Source of the DNA: UBA10649 sp965278965
GTDB lineage: Bacteria > Actinomycetota > Actinomycetes > S36-B12
Assembly: GCA_965278965.1 (NCBI GenBank)
Contig: OZ257127.1
Coordinates: 2,914,001 to 2,978,000, forward strand
Reading direction: 5' to 3'
Length of the DNA stretch: 64,000 nt
Shown here: one piece after another, positions 1-8,925 of the stretch
How positions within the stretch are numbered: position 1 is the first letter of the stretch
Layout of the letters: every line of letters starts with the position of its first letter
The notes under the pieces: model-generated
Databases searched by the model: none
Told to the model about the DNA's origin: nothing
The model's input: only the letters and a program-made list of their open reading frames with translations
Translations under genes and position numbers: made by a program

Positions 1-119
1 TGGGCGACCTGCGCAGCCGTACGCAGGGCCGCGCGAGCTACAGCATGCAGTTCGACTCGTACGCCCAGGTTCCGGCGAATGTGCAGCTGGAGATCATCGC
101 CAAGGCTCGCGGCGAGTAA
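1..119 (+). CDS. fusA: Elongation factor G, C-terminal end (partial)
   Basis: The window opens inside this gene; codons run from base 3 to the TAA at 117-119. The readable tail (GDLRSRTQGRASYSMQFDSY, ending KARGE) is the conserved EF-G domain V C-terminus, with the typical MQFDSYA block. EF-G is the GTPase that moves tRNA and mRNA through the ribosome. It lies 89 bases upstream of tuf on the same strand, the usual str-operon order (rpsL-rpsG-fusA-tuf). The 5' part is outside the window. Confidence 0.95.
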   Translation, partial: GDLRSRTQGRASYSMQFDSYAQVPANVQLEIIAKARGE

Positions 120-208
120 GTCGCGGATCACCCGAAAGACAGATCGACCACAGGACGAGAACCGATCCGCGTCACCGCCGGACGGTGCAACTACAAGGGA
201 GAACTCAA

Positions 209-1405
209 GTGGCGAAGGCCAAGTTTGAGCGCACCAAGCCGCACGTCAACATCGGCACCATCGGTCACATCGACCATGGCAAGACCACGCTGACCGCGGC
301 CATCACCAAGGTGCTGCACGACAAGTACCCGGACGTGAACCCGTTCACGCCGTTCGACATGATCGACAAGGCTCCCGAGGAGCGTCAGCGCGGCATCACG
401 ATCTCGATCGCGCACGTCGAGTACCAGACCGAGGCGCGTCACTACGCCCACGTCGACTGCCCCGGCCACGCCGACTACATCAAGAACATGATCACCGGCG
501 CGGCTCAGATGGACGGCGCGATCCTCGTGGTCGCCGCCACCGACGGCCCGATGCCGCAGACCAAGGAGCACGTCCTCCTGGCCCGCCAGGTCGGCGTCCC
601 CTCGATCGTCGTCGCGCTGAACAAGTGCGACATGGTCGACGACGAGGAGCTCATCGAGCTCGTCGAGATGGAGGTGCGCGAGCTCCTCAGCACCTACGAG
701 TTCCCCGGCGACGACATCCCCGTCGTGCGGGTGGCCGCGTTCCCGGCGCTGAACGGCGACGAGAAGTGGGCCGACCAGATCATGGAGCTCATGAACGCGG
801 TCGACGCCTACATCCCGACCCCCGAGCGTGAGATCGACAAGCCGTTCCTCATGCCGATCGAGGACGTCTTCACGATCACCGGCCGTGGCACCGTGGTGAC
901 CGGGCGCATCGAGCGTGGCGTCGTCAAGGTCAACGAGGAGATCGAGATCGTCGGCATCCACACCGGACCGGCGGCCAAGACCACCGTGACCGGCGTCGAG
1001 ATGTTCCGCAAGCTCCTCGACGAGGGCCAGGCGGGCGAGAACGTCGGCCTGCTCCTGCGCGGCATCAAGCGCGAGGACGTGGAGCGCGGCCAGGTCTGCT
1101 GCAAGCCGGGCTCGATCACCCCGCACACCGAGTTCGACGCGCAGGTCTACATCCTGTCGAAGGACGAGGGCGGCCGGCACACGCCGTTCTTCAACAACTA
1201 CCGTCCCCAGTTCTACTTCCGGACGACGGACGTCACCGGCGTCGTGACCCTGCCCGAGGGCAAGGACATGGTCATGCCGGGCGACAACACCGACATGAAG
1301 GTCGACCTGATCCAGCCGATCGCGATGGAGGAGGGCCTGCGCTTCGCTATCCGCGAGGGCGGCCGCACCGTCGGGGCCGGCCGGGTCACCAAGATCATCA
1401 AGTAG
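209..1405 (+). CDS. tuf: Elongation factor Tu
   Basis: Delivers aminoacyl-tRNA to the ribosome as a GTP complex. The 398-residue product has the P-loop GHIDHGKT (residues 19-26), the switch regions (RGITI; DCPGHADY), the NKCD guanine motif, and the two beta-barrel domains ending in GRVTKIIK. I start at the GTG at 209 because it gives the conserved N-terminus AKAKFERTKPHVN and has a GGGAG ribosome site about 8 bases before it; the in-frame GTG at 185 would add eight unconserved residues. A GC-rich hairpin follows the stop, separating it from the S10 operon. Confidence 0.98.
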   Translation: MAKAKFERTKPHVNIGTIGHIDHGKTTLTAAITKVLHDKYPDVNPFTPFDMIDKAPEERQRGITISIAHVEYQTEARHYAHVDCPGHADYIKNMITGAAQMDGAILVVAATDGPMPQTKEHVLLARQVGVPSIVVALNKCDMVDDEELIELVEMEVRELLSTYEFPGDDIPVVRVAAFPALNGDEKWADQIMELMNAVDAYIPTPEREIDKPFLMPIEDVFTITGRGTVVTGRIERGVVKVNEEIEIVGIHTGPAAKTTVTGVEMFRKLLDEGQAGENVGLLLRGIKREDVERGQVCCKPGSITPHTEFDAQVYILSKDEGGRHTPFFNNYRPQFYFRTTDVTGVVTLPEGKDMVMPGDNTDMKVDLIQPIAMEEGLRFAIREGGRTVGAGRVTKIIK

Positions 1406-1439
1406 TCCTCCCGGACTCACCTGAGGATCTCCCCGGATC

Positions 1440-1470
1440 CGCGGGGGCGGCGCGACCCGCCGCCCCCGCG
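1440..1470 (+). terminator. Hairpin after tuf, likely terminator
   Basis: A perfect 13-bp inverted repeat (arms 1440-1452 and 1458-1470, five-base loop) begins 34 bases after the tuf stop. The stem is almost all G/C and is followed by TAAACC rather than a U-run, as is common for actinobacterial terminators. It probably insulates the str operon from rpsJ. I see no convincing -35/-10 pair for the S10 operon in 1471-1553. Confidence 0.7.
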
Positions 1471-1553
1471 TAAACCGGACCAGCACGGCGCACGACCCGC
1501 ACGACCAGATCGAACCCGTAGCGGCACTACACGAGTAAGGACACCAAGCCACC

Positions 1554-1862
1554 ATGGCGGGACAGAAGATCCGCATCCGGCTCAAGGCCTACGACCACGA
1601 GGTCATCGACTCATCGGCGCGCAAGATCGTCGAGACGGTGACCCGCACGGGCGCGAAGGTCGCGGGCCCGGTGCCGCTGCCGACCGAGAAGAACGTGTAC
1701 TGCGTCATCCGCTCGCCGCACAAGTACAAGGACAGCCGCGAGCACTTCGAGATGCGCACGCACAAGCGTCTCATCGACATCCTCGACCCGACCCCGAAGA
1801 CGGTGGACTCGCTCATGCGACTCGACCTGCCGGCGGGCGTCGACATCGAGATCAAGCTCTAG
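1554..1862 (+). CDS. rpsJ: 30S ribosomal protein S10
   Basis: Small-subunit head protein, also the NusE partner in antitermination complexes. The 102-residue product (MAGQKIRIRLKAYDHEVID at the start, VDIEIKL at the end) is the normal length and full of family-invariant segments, including the THKRLIDILDPTPKTVDSLM block. First gene of the S10 operon; ATG preceded by AAGGA. The next gene, rplC, starts 30 bases after its stop. Confidence 0.98.
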   Translation: MAGQKIRIRLKAYDHEVIDSSARKIVETVTRTGAKVAGPVPLPTEKNVYCVIRSPHKYKDSREHFEMRTHKRLIDILDPTPKTVDSLMRLDLPAGVDIEIKL

Positions 1863-1892
1863 GCCGCGCGGGAAGACAGGAAGCGATCAACG

Positions 1893-2543
1893 ATGGGCAC
1901 CAACGTCAAGGGCGTGCTGGGCGAGAAGCTCGGAATGACCCAGGTCTGGGACGAGAACAACCGAGTCGTCCCCGTGACCGTGGTCAAGGCCGGGCCGTGC
2001 GTCGTCACTCAGGTGCGCACCCCGGAGGCGGACGGCTACTCGGCCGTCCAGATCGCGTATGGCGCGATCGACCCGCGCAAGGTGAACAAGCCGGAGTCCG
2101 GCCACTTCGCGAAGGCCGGCGTCACGCCGCGTCGCCACGTGGCTGAGATCCGCACCGACGACGCGTCGGAGTACACCCTCGGCCAGGAACTTGCCGCCGA
2201 CACGTTCGAGGCCGGCCAGTTCGTCGACGTCGTCGGCACGACCAAGGGCAAGGGCTTCGCGGGCGTCATGAAGCGCCACGGCTTCCACGGCCTTCGCGCC
2301 TCGCACGGTGTGCAGCGCAAGCACCGCTCGCCGGGCTCGATCGGTGGCTGCGCGACCCCGGGCCGTGTGTTCAAGGGCATGAAGATGGCCGGCCGCATGG
2401 GCGGCGACCGCCAGACCACGCAGAACCTGCGGGTCGCGGGCGTCGACGCCGAGCGTGGCCTGCTGCTGATCAAGGGTGCGGTCCCCGGCCCTAAGGGCGG
2501 CCTCGTGTTCGTCCGCACCGCCGTGAAGGAGAAGCAGGCATGA
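1893..2543 (+). CDS. rplC: 50S ribosomal protein L3
   Basis: Early-assembling large-subunit protein near the peptidyl transferase centre. The 216-residue product contains the conserved KGVLGEKLGMTQVWDE start, the central FAGVMKRHGFHG and GSIGGCATPGRVFKGMKMAG blocks, and GGLVFVRTAVKEK at the end. The stop overlaps the rplD start (ATGA), indicating translational coupling. Ribosome site GGAAG is upstream of the ATG. Confidence 0.98.
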   Translation: MGTNVKGVLGEKLGMTQVWDENNRVVPVTVVKAGPCVVTQVRTPEADGYSAVQIAYGAIDPRKVNKPESGHFAKAGVTPRRHVAEIRTDDASEYTLGQELAADTFEAGQFVDVVGTTKGKGFAGVMKRHGFHGLRASHGVQRKHRSPGSIGGCATPGRVFKGMKMAGRMGGDRQTTQNLRVAGVDAERGLLLIKGAVPGPKGGLVFVRTAVKEKQA

Positions 2544-3214
2544 GCGCGGTAGACGTCCGTACCCCTGCGGGCACGGCTTCGGGCAGCATCGAGCTGCCCG
2601 CCGAGATCTTCGACGTCGCGGTCAACGTGCCGCTGATCCACCAGGTCGTGGTGGCCCAGCTCGCGGCCGCCCGTCAGGGCACGCACGACACCAAGACGCG
2701 CGCTGAGGTCTCCGGTGGCGGTCGCAAGCCGTACAAGCAGAAGGGCACCGGCCGCGCCCGTCAGGGCTCGACTCGTGCACCGCAGTTCGCCGGCGGCGGC
2801 ATCGTCCACGGCCCGCACCCGCGTGACTACTCCCAGCGCACGCCCAAGAAGATGAAGGCGGCCGCCCTGCGCGGCGCCCTCTCGGACCGGGCCCGCGACG
2901 GGCGCATCCACGTGGTGACGGCCGTCGTCGAGGGCGACGCGCCGTCGACGAAGGGCGCGATCGCTGCGCTCGCGGCGCTCGGCCTCGAGGGCAACGTCCT
3001 GGTCGCGATCGACCGGGCGGACGAGCTCGGCGCGCTGAGCCTGCGGAACGTCCCGTCGGTCCACGTCCTGTACGTCGACCAGCTCAACACCTACGACGTC
3101 CTGGTCAGCGACCACGTGCTCTTCACGTCCGCTGCGCTCGACGTCTTCCTTGCCGGCCCGGCCTCGGGCAAGTCGGTCAAGGCCGTTGCAACCGAGAGCG
3201 AGGCAGCCGAATGA
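2540..3214 (+). CDS. rplD: 50S ribosomal protein L4
   Basis: Large-subunit exit-tunnel protein; in E. coli it also autoregulates the S10 operon. The 224 residues include the tunnel-loop signature RKPYKQKGTGRARQGSTRAP (about residues 63-82) and the globular C-terminal half. Both ends overlap neighbours by four bases (ATGA with rplC and with rplW), so the three are probably translated in a coupled way. There is no sign here of an E. coli type S10 leader for L4 control. Confidence 0.97.
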   Translation: MSAVDVRTPAGTASGSIELPAEIFDVAVNVPLIHQVVVAQLAAARQGTHDTKTRAEVSGGGRKPYKQKGTGRARQGSTRAPQFAGGGIVHGPHPRDYSQRTPKKMKAAALRGALSDRARDGRIHVVTAVVEGDAPSTKGAIAALAALGLEGNVLVAIDRADELGALSLRNVPSVHVLYVDQLNTYDVLVSDHVLFTSAALDVFLAGPASGKSVKAVATESEAAE

Positions 3215-3510
3215 GGATCGCCGATCCGCGCGACATCCTGATCGCGCCCGTCATCTCTGAGAAGAGCTACGCCCTGCTCGACGAGAACAAGTACACGTTC
3301 ATCGTCGCGCCGGACGCGAACAAGACCCAGATCAAGATCGCGGTCCAGGACGTGTTCGGCGTCAAGGTGACCAGCGTGAACACGCACAACCGCGAGGGCA
3401 AGCGCCTGCGCACCCGCACCGGCTTCGGCCGGCGCGCGGCAACCAAGCGCGCCATCGTGACGGTGGCCGCGGGCGACCGCATCGACATCTTCGGCGGCCC
3501 GGTCTCCTGA
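3211..3510 (+). CDS. rplW: 50S ribosomal protein L23
   Basis: Sits at the tunnel exit and helps dock trigger factor and SRP. The 99-residue product matches the family length: DPRDILIAPVISEKSYALL at the N-terminus, the VTSVNTHNREGKRLR loop, and a basic stretch before the end. Starts in an ATGA overlap with rplD; rplB follows after 31 bases with a GGAA ribosome site. Confidence 0.97.
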   Translation: MRIADPRDILIAPVISEKSYALLDENKYTFIVAPDANKTQIKIAVQDVFGVKVTSVNTHNREGKRLRTRTGFGRRAATKRAIVTVAAGDRIDIFGGPVS

Positions 3511-3541
3511 CCGGCCAGGATCATCAGGAACGGAAGCCAAA

Positions 3542-4378
3542 ATGGGAATCCGCAAGTACAAGCCGACCACCCCGGGCCGTCGTGGCTCGAGCGTGGCCGA
3601 CTTCGTCGAGATCACCCGGTCCGAGCCGGAGAAGTCGCTCGTGCGGCCGCTGCCGAAGAAGGGTGGCCGGAACAACTCCGGCAAGATCACGACGCGTCAC
3701 CAGGGCGGCGGGCACAAGCGCGCCTACCGGCTGATCGACTTCCGTCGTGCCGACAAGGACGGCGTGCCGGCGCGGGTCGCGCACATCGAGTACGACCCGA
3801 ACCGCACCGCGCGCATCGCGCTGCTGCACTACGCGGACGGCGAGAAGCGCTACATCATCGCGCCGAACAAGCTCAAGCAGGGCGACCCGATCGAGACCGG
3901 CCCCGGGGCCGACATCAAGCCGGGCAACAACCTGCCGCTGCGCAACATCCCGGTCGGCACGGTCATCCACGCCGTCGAGATCAAGCCAGGCGGCGGCGCG
4001 AAGATCGCCCGCTCGGCCGGTTCGTCGGTCCAGCTCGTCGCCAAGGACGGCCCGTACGCGCAGCTGCGCATGCCGTCCGGTGAGATCCGCAACGTCGACC
4101 TGCGCTCGCGGGCCACGATCGGCGAGGTCGGCAACGCCGAGCAGTCGAACATCAACTGGGGCAAGGCCGGCCGCATGCGCTGGAAGGGCAAGCGCCCGAC
4201 CGTCCGCGGTGTGGCTATGAACCCGGTCGACCACCCGCACGGCGGTGGCGAGGGCAAGACGTCCGGTGGCCGGCACCCGGTCAACCCGAACGGCAAGCCC
4301 GAGGGCCGCACCCGCAAGGCCCACAAGGCCAGCGACCAGTTCATCGTCCGTCGCCGCAAGTCCGGCAAGAAGCGCTAA
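3542..4378 (+). CDS. rplB: 50S ribosomal protein L2
   Basis: Large-subunit protein required for subunit association and peptidyl transferase assembly. The 278 residues show the full family pattern: MGIRKYKPTTPGRRGSS, KKGGRNNSGKITTRHQGGG, and the C-terminal AMNPVDHPHGGGEGKT segment containing the conserved histidine. The basic tail IVRRRKSGKKR is normal. rpsS follows 14 bases downstream. Confidence 0.98.
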   Translation: MGIRKYKPTTPGRRGSSVADFVEITRSEPEKSLVRPLPKKGGRNNSGKITTRHQGGGHKRAYRLIDFRRADKDGVPARVAHIEYDPNRTARIALLHYADGEKRYIIAPNKLKQGDPIETGPGADIKPGNNLPLRNIPVGTVIHAVEIKPGGGAKIARSAGSSVQLVAKDGPYAQLRMPSGEIRNVDLRSRATIGEVGNAEQSNINWGKAGRMRWKGKRPTVRGVAMNPVDHPHGGGEGKTSGGRHPVNPNGKPEGRTRKAHKASDQFIVRRRKSGKKR

Positions 4379-4392
4379 GGGAAGACGACACA

Positions 4393-4674
4393 ATGCCTCG
4401 CAGCCTGAAGAAGGGCCCGTTCGTCGACGGCCACCTGCTCAAGAAGGTGGACGCGCAGAACGATGCCGGTACCAAGACCGTGATCCGGACGTGGTCGCGC
4501 CGCTCGATGATCGTGCCGGCCATGCTCGGCCACACGATCGCGGTGCACGATGGCCGCAAGCACGTCCCCGTGTTCGTCTCCGAGAACATGGTCGGCCACA
4601 AGCTCGGCGAGTTCGCCCCGACGCGGACCTTCAAGGGCCACATCAAGGACGACCGCAAGGCCAAGCGCCGCTAG
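4393..4674 (+). CDS. rpsS: 30S ribosomal protein S19
   Basis: Small-subunit head protein that contacts S13 and the A-site tRNA. The 93-residue product begins MPRSLKKGPFVDGHLLKK and carries the RRSMIVPAMLGHTIAVHDG and GHKLGEFAPTRTFKGH blocks, all conserved. An 80-base gap follows before rplV, the longest gap between genes in this part of the operon; it holds a small hairpin (GCGCAG-GTT-CTGCGC near 4688-4702). Confidence 0.97.
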   Translation: MPRSLKKGPFVDGHLLKKVDAQNDAGTKTVIRTWSRRSMIVPAMLGHTIAVHDGRKHVPVFVSENMVGHKLGEFAPTRTFKGHIKDDRKAKRR

Positions 4675-4754
4675 GCCGATCGGCGTCAGCGCAGGTTCTG
4701 CGCCGTCGCGAGCTCAACACACCGACAGCACGACACGAAAGCAAGGGGAAAGAC

Positions 4755-5108
4755 ATGGAAGCCAGGGCCCAGGCGCGGTACGTCCGCGTCACGCCCATGA
4801 AGGCGCGCCGCGTCATCGACCTCATCCGAGGTATGAGCGCAGCAGACGCCCAGGCGGTGTTGAAGTTCGCCCCGCAGGCGGCCAGCGAGCCCGTCGGCAA
4901 GGTGCTCGACAGCGCCATCGCCAACGCGACGAACAACCACGCGATGGATCCGCGGACACTGGTCGTGGCAGCGGCGTACGTCGACGAGGGTCCGACCATG
5001 AAGCGGATCCGGCCGCGCGCCCAGGGCCGCGCCTACCGCATCAGCAAGCGCAGCAGCCACATCACCGTCGTCGTGTCCGACAGCGCCGGCTCCGAGAAGA
5101 AGGGCTGA
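4755..5108 (+). CDS. rplV: 50S ribosomal protein L22
   Basis: Lines the peptide exit tunnel with L4. I start at the ATG at 4755 (MEARAQARYVRVTPMKARRV), which has an AGGGGAAAG ribosome site; upstream in-frame extension is unconserved rpsS-region sequence. The 117-residue product has the normal TPMKARRVIDLIRG start and the GPTMKRIRPRAQGRAYRI hook that reaches into the tunnel. rpsC follows after four bases. Confidence 0.97.
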   Translation: MEARAQARYVRVTPMKARRVIDLIRGMSAADAQAVLKFAPQAASEPVGKVLDSAIANATNNHAMDPRTLVVAAAYVDEGPTMKRIRPRAQGRAYRISKRSSHITVVVSDSAGSEKKG

Positions 5109-5112
5109 AACC

Positions 5113-5937
<825 letters not shown>

Positions 5938-5939
5938 TC

Positions 5940-6362
5940 ATGCTGGTACCCCGTAGGGTGAAGCACCGCAAGCAGCACCACCCCAAGCGGACCGGTGCGG
6001 CCAAGGGCGGCACCGAGGTGACGTTCGGCACGTACGGCCTTCAGGCCCTCGAGCCGGCATACGTGACCAACCGGCAGATCGAGTCGGCCCGTATTGCCAT
6101 CACCCGGCACATCCGTCGTGGCGGCAAGGTGTGGATCAACATCTACCCCGACCGCCCGCTGACGAAGAAGCCGGCCGAGACCCGCATGGGCTCGGGCAAG
6201 GGCTCGCCCGAGTGGTGGGTCGCGAACGTCAAGCCCGGACGCGTGATGTTCGAGCTGTCGTACCCCGACGAGAAGGTCGCGCACGACGCCCTGACGCGTG
6301 CGATGCACAAGCTCCCGATGAAGTGCCGGATCGTTCGGCGCGAAGAGGCAGGTGAGAACTGA
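5940..6362 (+). CDS. rplP: 50S ribosomal protein L16
   Basis: Binds near the A-site tRNA elbow on the large subunit. The 140-residue product has MLVPRRVKHRKQHHPKR at the start, the GGKVWINIYPDRPLTKKPAETRMGSGKG block and the KLPMKCRIVRREE end, all diagnostic. Its stop shares a base with the rpmC start (TGATG), so translation is likely coupled. Confidence 0.98.
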   Translation: MLVPRRVKHRKQHHPKRTGAAKGGTEVTFGTYGLQALEPAYVTNRQIESARIAITRHIRRGGKVWINIYPDRPLTKKPAETRMGSGKGSPEWWVANVKPGRVMFELSYPDEKVAHDALTRAMHKLPMKCRIVRREEAGEN

Positions 6363-6607
6363 TGGCCGCTGGAACCGCTGTCGGCGAGCTGCGCAACCTC
6401 GATGACGAGGCGCTGACGGTCAAGCTCCGCGAGGCGAAGGAGGAGCTGTTCAACCTTCGCTTCCAGGGCGCGACCGGTCAGCTGGAGAACCACGGCCGGC
6501 TGCGCGCGGTCCGCAAGGACATCGCCCGGATCTACACGATCCTGCGCGAGCGTGAGCTCGGCATCACGCCCTTCGAGGGCACTGACGGTGCGGCAGGTGC
6601 CGCGTGA
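6362..6607 (+). CDS. rpmC: 50S ribosomal protein L29
   Basis: Small helical protein at the tunnel exit next to L23. The 81 residues contain the LREAKEELFNLRFQGATGQL motif and the DIARIYTILRERELGI helix. Family members are often 60-70 residues; the extra length is short, unconserved tails at both ends (AAGTAVGE and TPFEGTDGAAGAA). Overlaps both rplP (TGATG) and rpsQ (GTGA). Confidence 0.95.
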   Translation: MAAGTAVGELRNLDDEALTVKLREAKEELFNLRFQGATGQLENHGRLRAVRKDIARIYTILRERELGITPFEGTDGAAGAA

Positions 6608-6888
6608 GCACGAATGAGGCAGGCGTGAGCGAGCTCTCCCGTGGCTACCGGAAGACCCGTGAGGGCCTGGTTGTCAGCGACAAGATGGACAAGACGGTGG
6701 TCGTCGCGGTCGAGGACCGCTTCAAGCACCCGCTGTACGGCAAGGTCGTGCGGCGAACCAGCAAGCTCAAGGCGCATGACGAGGCCAACACGGCCGGCGT
6801 CGGCGACCGGGTCCTGCTGATGGAGACCCGGCCCACGTCGGCCACCAAGCGGTGGCGCGTCGTCGAGGTCCTCGAGAAGGCCAAGTAG
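6604..6888 (+). CDS. rpsQ: 30S ribosomal protein S17
   Basis: Primary 16S rRNA binding protein. The 94-residue product has the OB-fold signature GLVVSDKMDKTVVVAVEDR and HPLYGKVVRRTSKLKAHDE, then GDRVLLMETRPTSATKRWRV. GTG start at 6604 overlaps the rpmC stop (GTGA); an alternative GTG about eight codons further in (VSELSRGYRK) cannot be excluded. rplN is 62 bases downstream. Confidence 0.96.
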   Translation: MSTNEAGVSELSRGYRKTREGLVVSDKMDKTVVVAVEDRFKHPLYGKVVRRTSKLKAHDEANTAGVGDRVLLMETRPTSATKRWRVVEVLEKAK

Positions 6889-6950
6889 CCCACCCCCACG
6901 GTTCCGCCAGGCTCACCGAGTGAGAACCAGCAGACGATCAGGAGAACCAA

Positions 6951-7319
6951 GTGATTCAGCAGGAGTCGCGACTTCGAGTCGCCGACAACACCGGTGCCAA
7001 GGAGATCTTGTGCATCCGGGTGCTCGGCGGCTCCGGCCGTCGGTACGCCGGCATCGGTGACATCATCGTCGCGACCGTCAAGGACGCGATCCCCGGCGGC
7101 AACGTCAAGAAGGGCGAGGTCGTCAAGGCGGTCATCGTTCGCACGAAGAAGGAGCGGCGCCGCGCCGACGGCTCGTACATCCGCTTCGACGAGAACGCGG
7201 CCGTCATCCTCAAGGGCGACGGCGAGCCGCGCGGCACGCGCATCTTCGGCCCGGTCGGCCGTGAGCTGCGGGAGAAGAAGTTCATGAAGATCATCTCGCT
7301 GGCTCCGGAGGTGCTGTAG
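6951..7319 (+). CDS. rplN: 50S ribosomal protein L14
   Basis: Part of the inter-subunit bridge region. The 122-residue product (MIQQESRLRVADNTGAKEI to FMKIISLAPEVL) has the exact family length and the signature GGNVKKGEVVKAVIVRTKK. GTG start at 6951 behind an AGGAG ribosome site. rplX starts two bases after the stop. Confidence 0.98.
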   Translation: MIQQESRLRVADNTGAKEILCIRVLGGSGRRYAGIGDIIVATVKDAIPGGNVKKGEVVKAVIVRTKKERRRADGSYIRFDENAAVILKGDGEPRGTRIFGPVGRELREKKFMKIISLAPEVL

Positions 7320-7321
7320 CC

Positions 7322-7681
7322 ATGGCGCTGTCCATCCGCAAGGGCGATCTCGTCCAGGTCATCTCGGGCAAGGACCGGGGTGTCAAGGGCAAGGTCATCG
7401 AGGTCTACCCCGACACCGACCGCGTCATCGTCGAGGGCGTGAACCGGATCAAGAAGCACACCAAGGTCGGTCAGAACGCCCGCGGCGCGAAGACCGGCGG
7501 CATCATCACGACCGAGGCGCCGATCCACGTGTCCAACGTGATGGTCATCGACCCGGAGGACGGCCGACCGACCCGTATCGGCTTCCGCAAGGAGTCGGTC
7601 GAGAAGCGTCGCTCCGACGGCTCGACGTACGAGGCCGAGCGCAGCGTGCGAATCTCGCGCCGCTCGGGCAAGGACATCTGA
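7322..7681 (+). CDS. rplX: 50S ribosomal protein L24
   Basis: Assembly-initiator protein at the tunnel exit. The 119 residues contain the KOW motif (KGDLVQVISGKDRGVKGKV) and the GVNRIKKHTKVGQNARGAKT and GGIITTEAPIHVSNVMVIDP blocks. It has the longer C-terminus seen in actinobacteria. rplE starts 11 bases downstream. Confidence 0.97.
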   Translation: MALSIRKGDLVQVISGKDRGVKGKVIEVYPDTDRVIVEGVNRIKKHTKVGQNARGAKTGGIITTEAPIHVSNVMVIDPEDGRPTRIGFRKESVEKRRSDGSTYEAERSVRISRRSGKDI

Positions 7682-7692
7682 GGAAGGCACTG

Positions 7693-8268
7693 ATGACTAC
7701 CGCAACCGACACCGAGGCCACGACGGTCCCGCGCCTGAAGGCGCGGTTCCGTGAGGAGATCGCCCCGGCCCTGCGCACCGAGCTCGAGCTCGCGAACGTG
7801 ATGCAGATCCCGACCGTCACCAAGGTCGTGGTCAACATGGGCGTCGGCGACGCCGCCCGCGACTCCAAGCTCATCGAGGGCGCGATCCGCGACCTCGCCG
7901 AGATCACCGGCCAGAAGCCGCAGGTCACGAAGGCCCGCAAGTCGATCGCGCAGTTCAAGCTGCGCGAGGGCCAGCCGATCGGCGCGCACGTCACGCTGCG
8001 CGGCGACCGGATGTGGGAGTTCCTGGACCGCCTGCTGTCGATCGCGCTGCCGCGCATCCGTGACTTCCGCGGGCTCTCGCCGCGCCAGTTCGACGGCCGT
8101 GGCAACTACACGTTCGGCCTCAACGAGCAGTCGATGTTCCACGAGATCGACCAGGACAAGATCGACCGCGTCCGCGGCATGGACATCACGATCGTCACCA
8201 CCGCGACGACCGACGACGAAGGCCGCGCCCTGCTTCGCCTTCTCGGATTCCCCTTCAAGGAGGCCTGA
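7693..8268 (+). CDS. rplE: 50S ribosomal protein L5
   Basis: 5S rRNA binding protein that also contacts P-site tRNA. The 191-residue product includes QIPTVTKVVVNMGVGDA, the GQKPQVTKARKSIAQFKLRE block and the C-terminal GMDITIVTTATTDDEGRALL. Roughly ten extra N-terminal residues (MTTATDTEATT) precede the conserved core. The type Z rpsN follows after two bases. Confidence 0.98.
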   Translation: MTTATDTEATTVPRLKARFREEIAPALRTELELANVMQIPTVTKVVVNMGVGDAARDSKLIEGAIRDLAEITGQKPQVTKARKSIAQFKLREGQPIGAHVTLRGDRMWEFLDRLLSIALPRIRDFRGLSPRQFDGRGNYTFGLNEQSMFHEIDQDKIDRVRGMDITIVTTATTDDEGRALLRLLGFPFKEA

Positions 8269-8270
8269 GC

Positions 8271-8456
8271 ATGGCGAAGAAGGCGCTGATTCAGAAGCAG
8301 CAGAAGACCCCGAAGTTCAAGGTGCGCGCCTACACGCGGTGCAACAAGTGCGGGCGTCCGCACTCGGTGTACCGCAAGTTCGGCCTGTGCCGCATCTGCG
8401 TGCGCGAGATGGCGCACGCGGGCGAGCTTCCGGGCATCACCAAGAGCAGCTGGTAA
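8271..8456 (+). CDS. rpsZ: 30S ribosomal protein S14, zinc-binding type Z
   Basis: The 61-residue form of S14, with a zinc ribbon made by C-N-K-C (residues 24-27) and C-R-I-C (residues 40-43). It assembles late into the small-subunit head. Actinomycetes often also encode a longer, zinc-independent S14 induced under zinc limitation; none is in this window. The C-terminus GELPGITKSSW is diagnostic. A 61-base gap follows before rpsH. Confidence 0.97.
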   Translation: MAKKALIQKQQKTPKFKVRAYTRCNKCGRPHSVYRKFGLCRICVREMAHAGELPGITKSSW

Positions 8457-8517
8457 CCAACAACGCCGTAGGTCCGTACACCGGAAACCGCAGCGAGGAA
8501 GGCCGTAGGCCAAGTAC

Positions 8518-8916
8518 ATGACAATGACCGATCCCATCGCGGACATGCTTGCGCGACTGCGCAACGCGAACTCCGCGTACCACGACACCGTGGCGATGCC
8601 GCACTCCAAGATCAAGGAGAGCATCGCCGTGATCCTCCAGCGCGAGGGCTACATCGCGGGCTGGAGCGTCGCCGACGCCACCGTCGGCAAGACGCTCACG
8701 CTCGACCTGAAGTACGGCCCGTCCCGTGAGCGTTCGATCGCCGGCCTGCGCCGGGTCTCGAAGCCGGGCCTGCGGGTCTACGCGAAGAGCACGACGCTGC
8801 CGCGAGTTCTCGGCGGCTTGGGCATCGCGATCCTTTCCACGTCGTCCGGTCTGCTGACCGACCGACAGGCCGCGCAGAAGGGCGTGGGCGGGGAAGTCCT
8901 CGCCTACGTCTGGTAG
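8518..8916 (+). CDS. rpsH: 30S ribosomal protein S8
   Basis: Primary 16S rRNA binder; in E. coli it is the translational repressor of the spc operon. The 132-residue product has DPIADMLARLRNANSA, the RVSKPGLRVYAKSTTLPRVL block and the C-terminal GVGGEVLAYVW. Two in-frame ATGs lie at 8518 and 8524; the second would give MTDPIADML, the more usual N-terminus, so the start is uncertain by two codons. Confidence 0.97.
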   Translation: MTMTDPIADMLARLRNANSAYHDTVAMPHSKIKESIAVILQREGYIAGWSVADATVGKTLTLDLKYGPSRERSIAGLRRVSKPGLRVYAKSTTLPRVLGGLGIAILSTSSGLLTDRQAAQKGVGGEVLAYVW

Positions 8917-8925
8917 GAGGACAAC

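Noticed and set aside
191..1585. 464-residue antisense frame across tuf
   Set aside because: A high-GC shadow: Asp/Leu/Val/Arg-rich with no family resemblance, exactly opposite a conserved gene.
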